Assembly (NCBI GenBank): GCA_017482465.1
Contig: JAFUMW010000120.1
Location: 1-47,011 of the forward strand
Source of the DNA: Clostridia bacterium
GTDB taxonomy: Bacteria; Bacillota; Clostridia; Oscillospirales; CAG-272
Length of the DNA stretch: 47,011 nt
Direction of reading: 5' to 3'
The position numbers and the translations under genes are program-made. Below, one piece after another: positions 42,491 to 47,011 of this stretch (the stretch's first letter is position 1; every line of letters starts with the position of its first letter). Below the pieces are notes generated by a model, which worked only from the letters and a program-made list of their open reading frames with translations, did no database searches and was not told the origin of the DNA.

Positions 42491-42519
42491 AGTATATCAC
42501 AGATGCATATGAATGTCAA
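42491..42519 (-). promoter_or_regulatory. Promoter of the secreted CHAP-like protein gene
   Basis: On the reverse strand TTGACA (42519-42514), a 17-bp spacer and TATACT (42496-42491). Confidence 0.82.
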
Positions 42520-42587
42520 CCGAGGTAAGTATCGCAAAAGGCTATTGTGAACTGCTTCTGTGCCGTTTTTTAGCGGTGCTACTTCGG

Positions 42588-42629
42588 CTAACAAAGCATT
42601 CTCGTGTAAAATTTTCGTTTTGGTTTCAT
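42588..42629 (-). CDS. Possible 13-residue peptide after the structured RNA
   Basis: The reverse strand has AGGAG, 7 bases, then ATG AAA CCA AAA CGA AAA and on to TAG, reading MKPKRKFYTRMLC. A good ribosome binding site before so short a frame suggests a leader peptide or the start of a truncated gene. It lies directly after the third copy of the 15-16 nt motif at 42643-42659. Coding is unproven. Confidence 0.3.
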   Translation of the reverse strand: MKPKRKFYTRMLC

Positions 42630-42642
42630 TGTGTTTCTCCTA

Positions 42643-42835
42643 AAGTTATATTCGCAGTAAGGAGCTGACGGCACAAAAAAAGTGCATCGCCGAAGCAATG
42701 CACAAAAAATACTCGCTCCGGTTACTGCGACATAACTTTTTCCACACAACTAAAGCATGTAAAATAGAGCTTGTATTTTTTACAATTTAAAATACACGCT
42801 TAGTATATGCAGAAGCTATTAAGTTATGTCGCAGT
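42643..42835. repeat. Three copies of a 15-16 nt motif, one inverted
   Basis: On the reverse strand the motif ACTGCGACATAACTT lies at 42835-42821, its exact reverse complement at 42738-42724, and a near copy ACTGCGAATATAACTT at about 42658-42643. The inverted copy can pair with either neighbour. Pairing with the downstream copy is extended by GTAA/TTAC and GGAGC/GCTCC, enclosing the terminator hairpin. Confidence 0.75.
42675..42832 (-). ncRNA. Candidate structured small RNA, about 155-160 nt, class unknown
   Basis: On the reverse strand a consensus promoter (42867-42839) would start a transcript near 42832. The RNA opens with ACTGCGACATAACTT and, after about 82 nt, has the exact complement AAGTTATGTCGCAGT (42738-42724), a 15-bp closing stem. 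The interior can form further rod-like pairing: CTAAGC with GCTTTAG, and TGTATTTT with AAAATACA. It ends in a proper terminator, GTGCATTG-CTTCGG-CGATGCAC followed by seven T (42703-42675). No convincing ORF lies inside. It could be a free sRNA, a 6S-like rod or a terminated leader; I do not recognise a known family. Confidence 0.6.
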
Positions 42836-42838
42836 TCA

Positions 42839-42867
42839 ATGATAGCACAAAAATCAATTTTTGTCAA
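42839..42867 (-). promoter_or_regulatory. Promoter of the candidate structured RNA
   Basis: On the reverse strand TTGACA (42867-42862), a 17-bp spacer and TATCAT (42844-42839). Confidence 0.75.
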
Positions 42868-42905
42868 TACATTCCGGTTTTGAAAGAGAGCTTGCGTTTA
42901 TATGT

Positions 42906-42943
42906 AAAAAGCTCCGCTTGCACAACAGCTTGCGGAGCTTTTT
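42906..42943 (-). terminator. Terminator after the AraC gene
   Basis: AAAAAGCTCCGC / GCGGAGCTTTTT form a 12-bp stem with a 14-nt loop, 5 bp after the AraC stop on the reverse strand. Confidence 0.85.
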
Positions 42944-42948
42944 ATGTG

Positions 42949-43794
42949 TTATTCCATATGATCTCTTTTGAACCGACTCGGCGTTGTACCTCGGTAGCGC
43001 TTGAACATCTTGGTAAAATAGCTGAGATCCGAAAAGCCGCAGGCAAATGACACCTCAGTGATCGTCTCGTTTCCCGATGCGAGCCTGCGCGCCGCACGCT
43101 CGATACGGTAGGCGAGCAGGTATTCTATAGGCGTTTTGCCCGTCATATCCTTGAAAAATCGGCAAAAATACTTCGGAGACATTGAGACCTTTTCGGCTAT
43201 ATCGGAGAGCTTGAGATCGGTGTCGAATTTTTCGCGTATATAGCGTAAGGCGATCTTAAGACGTATCACGTCACGCTCGGGAGTGGGACGGGTGTTTTGG
43301 GCATAGTATTCGTTGTTTATCATATGGGCAAAGAAGCAATAGATAAGTCCCGTGGCTGAAAACTTATACCCTTGCTTTCTTTCCTGCAGCGCTTTTACCG
43401 TTTCTGCAATAATCCCTTCAAGCACAGTGTCGCTGCTTGCTTTGAAATAGTCATAAAGCAGTACCGAGCTGTCAAGTAACTGCTCGATAAACGGGCGGCA
43501 GCCGTTTTCGTCGGCGATGAATTCCTCCGGGTGGAATACAATGCAGTCGTACACACAGTCATATGGCGTTGCACCGTGAACCGTCTCACTGTTGACCACA
43601 AGTATATCGCCTGCTTCTGCCTTTGTCGTTCTGCTGTTAAGCGTAACGTCGAGCCGTCCGCTTCTGACGCGGATTATCTCTATCGCCGAATGCCAGTGGA
43701 ACGCCATCTCGTATTTCGGGTGGCTGATATCAACGCAGTACAACTCGATCGGAAGCGATTCTGTTCCGTGATGCTTGGTTTCGTTAAAGCTCAT
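42949..43794 (-). CDS. AraC family transcriptional regulator
   Basis: The 281-residue protein starts at 43794 (MSFNETKHHGTESL), behind AAAAGG. The N-terminal cupin-type sensing domain (about 15-155) has HWHSAIEIIRVRSGRLDVTL and GDILVVNSETVHG. The C-terminal double helix-turn-helix (about 180-281) reads LKLSDIAEKVSMSPKYFCRF and ITEVSFACGFSDLSYFTKMF. It is divergent from fucI and is probably its activator, since the fucI promoter has no good -35 box. The ligand may be a sugar of the fucose or arabinose type. Confidence 0.9.
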   Translation of the reverse strand: MSFNETKHHGTESLPIELYCVDISHPKYEMAFHWHSAIEIIRVRSGRLDVTLNSRTTKAEAGDILVVNSETVHGATPYDCVYDCIVFHPEEFIADENGCRPFIEQLLDSSVLLYDYFKASSDTVLEGIIAETVKALQERKQGYKFSATGLIYCFFAHMINNEYYAQNTRPTPERDVIRLKIALRYIREKFDTDLKLSDIAEKVSMSPKYFCRFFKDMTGKTPIEYLLAYRIERAARRLASGNETITEVSFACGFSDLSYFTKMFKRYRGTTPSRFKRDHME

Positions 43795-43842
43795 AATACA
43801 CCTTTTGCGTAAATAATCATAACAGTCTGTTCTTTCATTACC

Positions 43843-43871
43843 ATTATATACTATTTGTTCGATAATTGCAA
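43843..43871 (-). promoter_or_regulatory. Promoter of the AraC gene
   Basis: On the reverse strand TTGCAA (43871-43866), a 17-bp spacer and TATAAT (43848-43843). Confidence 0.75.
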
Positions 43872-43970
43872 TATGGAGTCTGATAGTTGATGTGTACAAA
43901 AAAACGCACTCTTTTTATACATCTTGAACAAAAAAATCGGTTTTGGGCAAAAGGTGAAAATAATTATAGT

Positions 43971-44017
43971 TTTTGTTACGATTGTACAAGAGATCGAGAC
44001 AGGTTTTGTTATATAAT
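43971..44017 (+). promoter_or_regulatory. fucI promoter region with candidate activator half-sites
   Basis: TATAAT lies at 44012-44017, but no -35 hexamer stands at 16-18 bp, as expected for an activator-dependent promoter. TTTTGTTA occurs at 43971-43978 and again at 44004-44011, 33 bp apart, about three helical turns. Their use by the AraC protein is speculative. Confidence 0.4.
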
Positions 44018-44053
44018 AAGAATGAAAAAATATATTATCCCAGGAGGAAACTT

Positions 44054-45844
44054 ATGAATAACAGACTTATTGGGGATTATCCCGTTATCGGTATACGTCC
44101 TACCATAGACGGACGCCGCGGACCGCTCAAGGTCAGAGAGTCGCTTGAAGAACAGACTATGAACATGGCAAAGGCGGCGGCTAAATTATTTGAGGAAAAC
44201 CTCAGATATTCAAACGGTGATCCCGTAAAGGTAGTTATCGCAGACACGACTATCGGACGTGTTGCCGAATCGGCGGCATGTGCGGCAAAGTTCAAAAAGG
44301 AGGGTGTTGACATTACCCTCACCGTTACACCCTGCTGGTGCTACGGCTCGGAGACTATGGACATGGATAAGAATACCATCAAGGGCGTATGGGGCTTTAA
44401 CGGAACAGAGCGTCCCGGTGCTGTTTACCTTGCTTCGGTTCTTGCATCCCACGCACAGAAGGGACTCCCTGCTTTCGGTATCTACGGACAGAATGTACAG
44501 GATATGGACGACAGCTCTATCCCCGAGGATGTTAAAGAAAAGCTGCTCAGATTTGCAAGAGCGGCTGTTGCTGTTGCGACCATGCGTGGCAAGTCGTATT
44601 TGCAGATAGGCTCTATCTGTATGGGAATTGCAGGATCTATCATTGACTGCGATTTCTTCGAGGACTATCTCGGTATGCGCGTCGAATCGGTAGACGAGGT
44701 CGAGATCATCAGACGAATGACCGAGGGTATTTACGACGAAGAAGAGTACGAAAAGGCTCTTGCGTGGACGAAAAAGTACTGCAAGGAGGGCTTTGACAAG
44801 AACCCTGCGGATATGCAGAAGAGCAGAGAGAAAAAGGACGAGGAATGGGAATTTGTTGTTAAGATGATGTGTATCATCAAGGATCTTTTCAACGGTAACC
44901 CCAATCTTCCCGAGGGCAGAGAAGAGGAAATGGTCGGACACAACGCCATCGCAGGCGGCTTCCAGGGACAGAGACAGTGGACAGACTTTTATCCCAACTG
45001 TGACTTTCCCGAGGCCATGCTCAACTCCTCGTTTGACTGGAACGGCGCGAGAGAACCGTACATACTCGCTACCGAAAACGACACGCTCAACGGCGTTTGT
45101 ATGCTCTTCGGTAAGCTTCTTACAAACACAGCGCAGATATTTGCAGACGTCAGAACATGCTGGAACACCGAATCTGTGAAGAGAGTTACGGGTTATGATC
45201 TTGAAGGTAAAGCGAAGGAAGCAAACGGTATCATTCACCTTATAAACTCGGGCGCGGCTTGTATCGACGCTTGCGGTGAGGTCAAGGACGCAAACGGCAA
45301 CGGCGTTATCAAGCCCTTCTGGGAAATGACAGACGCCGATCAGAAGGCTTGCCTTGACGCTACCACATGGAACGCGGCAGACCTCGGATACTTCCGCGGC
45401 GGCGGATATTCCTCGCGTTTCCTTACAAGAGCTGAAATGCCCGCGACAATGATCCGTCTTAACCTTGTAAAAGGACTTGGACCGGTCATGTACGTATGCG
45501 AGGGCTGGACGGTCGGACTTCCCGACGAGGTATCAGACATTCTCTGGAAGAGGACTGACTACACATGGCCCTGCACATGGTTTGCACCGAGAATAACAGG
45601 CAAGGGACCGTTCACATCTGCTTACGATCTTATGAATAACTGGGGAGCTAATCACGGAGCTATCAGCTACGGTCACATCGGTGCTGATATCATAACGCTT
45701 TGCTCGATGCTTCGCATTCCCGTGTGCATGCACAATGTACCCGATGAAAAGATATTCAGACCCGCCGCTTGGACAGCGTTCGGTATGGATGAGGAAGGAC
45801 AGGACTACAGAGCTTGCGCCGCTTACGGTCCTCTTTATAAGTGA
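44054..45844 (+). CDS. fucI: L-fucose isomerase
   Basis: The 596-residue enzyme starts at 44054 ([20 protein letters not shown]) with AGGAGG 5 bases before; in-frame codons up to 43973 lie upstream of the promoter. FucI converts L-fucose to L-fuculose and also D-arabinose to D-ribulose, as a Mn2+-dependent hexamer. Recognisable family blocks are [78 protein letters not shown] and [12 protein letters not shown]. Length matches (about 590). The stop overlaps the GH43-like start by one base. Confidence 0.95.
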   Translation: MNNRLIGDYPVIGIRPTIDGRRGPLKVRESLEEQTMNMAKAAAKLFEENLRYSNGDPVKVVIADTTIGRVAESAACAAKFKKEGVDITLTVTPCWCYGSETMDMDKNTIKGVWGFNGTERPGAVYLASVLASHAQKGLPAFGIYGQNVQDMDDSSIPEDVKEKLLRFARAAVAVATMRGKSYLQIGSICMGIAGSIIDCDFFEDYLGMRVESVDEVEIIRRMTEGIYDEEEYEKALAWTKKYCKEGFDKNPADMQKSREKKDEEWEFVVKMMCIIKDLFNGNPNLPEGREEEMVGHNAIAGGFQGQRQWTDFYPNCDFPEAMLNSSFDWNGAREPYILATENDTLNGVCMLFGKLLTNTAQIFADVRTCWNTESVKRVTGYDLEGKAKEANGIIHLINSGAACIDACGEVKDANGNGVIKPFWEMTDADQKACLDATTWNAADLGYFRGGGYSSRFLTRAEMPATMIRLNLVKGLGPVMYVCEGWTVGLPDEVSDILWKRTDYTWPCTWFAPRITGKGPFTSAYDLMNNWGANHGAISYGHIGADIITLCSMLRIPVCMHNVPDEKIFRPAAWTAFGMDEEGQDYRACAAYGPLYK

Positions 45845-46773
45845 TGGAGTACGTTTGCGAAAAAAGAATACCGCGCCCGGTCGTTGTGGGCGACTTTGTA
45901 AGGATATATACGCCTCAAAGGGACGTGTACAACGGCGTTGACACAAACAGCTTTAAGTACGGGTGTGAATACGATGAGTGGATAACAAACGATTTTTCGC
46001 CGTTAAAGCTCGGCGATACGTGGCATATCGTCGGCATCACGCATCCGAGACCCGAAAGCCTTGTTGACGATCACAATTATTCGCCCGATGACGTGCATGA
46101 GGCAGAGTATCAGCTTTTTCACTGTACTGCCAAGGGCAAGACATTTGCTGATGTCTTTCACAAGGATTCGTTTTCGGATAACAAGAAGATACTTTATCCG
46201 GATGAGCGTCCGGGCGAAAGAAATGAGATATGGGCGCCTCACATGATGTATCACGACGGCAAGGTTAAGATCGTGTACAGTCCCGAGCGCATGCGTGTTG
46301 CCGAGACCGAGGATTTTGAAAGCTTTGTTACGGGAAAGACCTTGTTCGATGCAGGAAGCTTTTCCGCACGCGACCCGTACATTTTCCTTGACGGTGATAC
46401 ATATTACTGCTTTTATGCTATAGATAACCGTACCGAATACAGGACGTCAAAAGATTTTGTAAACTGGTCGGATGCGGTCGTACTTCAGGTTAATCCATGG
46501 GCAAATGCGTCAAACGAATCGCCTTTCGTTATGAAGCGAGACGGATACTATTATCTTTTGTGGTGTATCTGCGACGGAAGATGCGGATGCTACGACAACA
46601 GAACATTCGTATTTGCCGCAGAGACGATTGAAGGACTTAAAAATACCGCTCCGATAGCTATGCTTCCGGGACACGCTCCCGAAATAGTAAGCGACGAGTC
46701 GGGAAGTTATTTGCTCAGTGTATATTATCCTGAAAACGGTATCAGTGCAGCGCGGATTGAGTGGGTTGAATGA
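45844..46773 (+). CDS. GH43-like five-bladed beta-propeller protein
   Basis: The 309-residue protein begins at the ATG in TGATG at 45844, overlapping the fucI stop, with no separate ribosome binding site, so translation is coupled. The blade pattern with NEIWAPHMMYHDGKVKIVYS, ARDPYIFLDGDTYYCFYA, NESPFVMKRDGYYYLLW and GHAPEIVSDESGSYLLS is that of GH43/GH32-clan propellers. The Asp in SARDPYIF and the Glu in SNESPFV sit at usual catalytic positions. The predicted N-terminal Asp is less clear (EYDEWITNDFSP). There is no signal peptide. It may release a sugar that FucI isomerises. Confidence 0.85.
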   Translation: MEYVCEKRIPRPVVVGDFVRIYTPQRDVYNGVDTNSFKYGCEYDEWITNDFSPLKLGDTWHIVGITHPRPESLVDDHNYSPDDVHEAEYQLFHCTAKGKTFADVFHKDSFSDNKKILYPDERPGERNEIWAPHMMYHDGKVKIVYSPERMRVAETEDFESFVTGKTLFDAGSFSARDPYIFLDGDTYYCFYAIDNRTEYRTSKDFVNWSDAVVLQVNPWANASNESPFVMKRDGYYYLLWCICDGRCGCYDNRTFVFAAETIEGLKNTAPIAMLPGHAPEIVSDESGSYLLSVYYPENGISAARIEWVE

Positions 46774-46813
46774 AATAAAAACTGCGGGTTTTGAAGCACC
46801 CGCAGTTTTTATT
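46774..46813 (+). terminator. Terminator of the fucI-GH43 unit
   Basis: A 16-bp perfect stem (46774-46789 with 46798-46813) has a TTTGAAGC loop and a T-rich end. Confidence 0.9.
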
Positions 46814-46880
46814 TTTGTGATAACATAAATGTTATAAAGCATTTGTTTTTTTATGGTTGAAAAGTAAACCAACAGTCTAT

Positions 46881-46909
46881 TGACATATGTTTACACGAAT
46901 GATACAATC
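46881..46909 (+). promoter_or_regulatory. Promoter of the XRE regulator gene
   Basis: TTGACA (46881-46886), a 17-bp spacer and TACAAT (46904-46909). GTAAAC (46865) and GTTTAC (46890) flank the -35 box as an inverted pair and could be an operator. Confidence 0.75.
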
Positions 46910-46942
46910 AAGATATAAAATTCTTTATGAAGGAGAACCGGT

Positions 46943-47011
46943 ATGAATGTGGAAAAGATTGGGAAGATGATAGCTGAAAGAAGAAAAATAATGGGCTATA
47001 CACAAGAAGAA
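46943..47011 (+). CDS. XRE-family helix-turn-helix regulator, N-terminus (partial)
   Basis: The 23 codons visible (MNVEKIGKMIAERRKIMGYT then QEE) are the standard opening of a Cro/C1-type helix-turn-helix: first helix IGKMIAERRKIMG followed by TQEE. AAGGAG lies upstream of the ATG. The gene runs off the window, so the remainder is unknown. Confidence 0.85.
   Translation, partial: MNVEKIGKMIAERRKIMGYTQEE

Noticed and set aside
42675..42703. Hairpin as a plus-strand terminator
   Set aside because: The T run follows the stem only on the reverse strand; on the plus strand the stem is followed by A residues.
44210..45238. 342-codon minus-strand open frame
   Set aside because: Antisense to fucI, which is complete and strongly conserved; the product has no recognisable domain.
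1..47011. CRISPR array, prophage, insertion sequence or integrated plasmid
   Set aside because: No regularly spaced repeats, integrase, transposase, phage structural genes or replication genes were found; the short inverted repeats near 42.7 kb are better explained as RNA structure.

Overview
The window looks like chromosomal DNA of an anaerobic Gram-positive Clostridia, probably an Oscillospirales/Ruminococcaceae-like gut or rumen fermenter. The signs are moderate GC, strong AGGAGG-type ribosome binding sites, many TTGACA-17-TATAAT promoters, intrinsic terminators after most transcription units, S-layer-homology and class B sortase surface proteins, D-lactate fermentation, a clostridial Crp/Fnr regulator with a Cys-rich motif, and plant/host-glycan enzymes. 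No phage, integrase, transposase or CRISPR array was seen. The content is core metabolism mixed with glycan-use and surface genes. Assignment to a named genus is not possible from the sequence alone.

Layout. 1-1907: a divergent redox/nitrosative-stress module (start of an Fe-S protein gene, D-lactate dehydrogenase, Crp/Fnr regulator) around a perfect palindrome. 2008-5927: stand-alone tryptophan synthase beta, a DegV lipid-binding protein and a MATE exporter. 6161-12020: a large secreted SLH-anchored beta-helix protein, a 57-codon relic of a second copy of it, and an intracellular DUF6259-like glycosidase. 12092-19951: one seven-gene transcription unit (TerB_N/TerB_C protein, BrxD-like P-loop ATPase, SdpI-like membrane protein, three different M42 aminopeptidases, methionine gamma-lyase-family enzyme). 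19960-26961: a leftward six-gene unit (sortase B, RlmA-like methyltransferase, glycosyltransferase 2, SbcD/YhaO nuclease, SbcC/YhaN ATPase, RpiR regulator). 27054-31539: nuclease-helicase fusion, RadC, an orphan winged-helix regulator and a GH127 relic. 31579-37254: M18 aminopeptidase, lytic transglycosylase, dephospho-CoA kinase, Gfo/Idh/MocA oxidoreductase, a small membrane protein, the RNase P RNA gene, an esterase and tRNA-Arg. 37376-42446: sodium/proline-type symporter, Ldh_2 dehydrogenase and a secreted protein with a CHAP-like domain. 42643-42867: an apparently undescribed structured RNA locus. 42949-46813: AraC regulator divergent from fucI and a translationally coupled GH43-like gene. 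46943-end: start of an XRE regulator.

The points most worth a second look are: (1) the 42675-42832 RNA candidate, which has its own promoter, a 15-bp closing stem, a terminator and a competing downstream pairing partner; (2) the seven-gene TerB/BrxD-like operon, which lacks the expected helicase but carries three M42 peptidases; (3) an in-frame UGA exactly at a zinc-ligand cysteine codon of the RlmA-like gene; (4) a beta-rich module occurring four times in the two big secreted proteins; and (5) decayed gene relics at 9584 and 31263.
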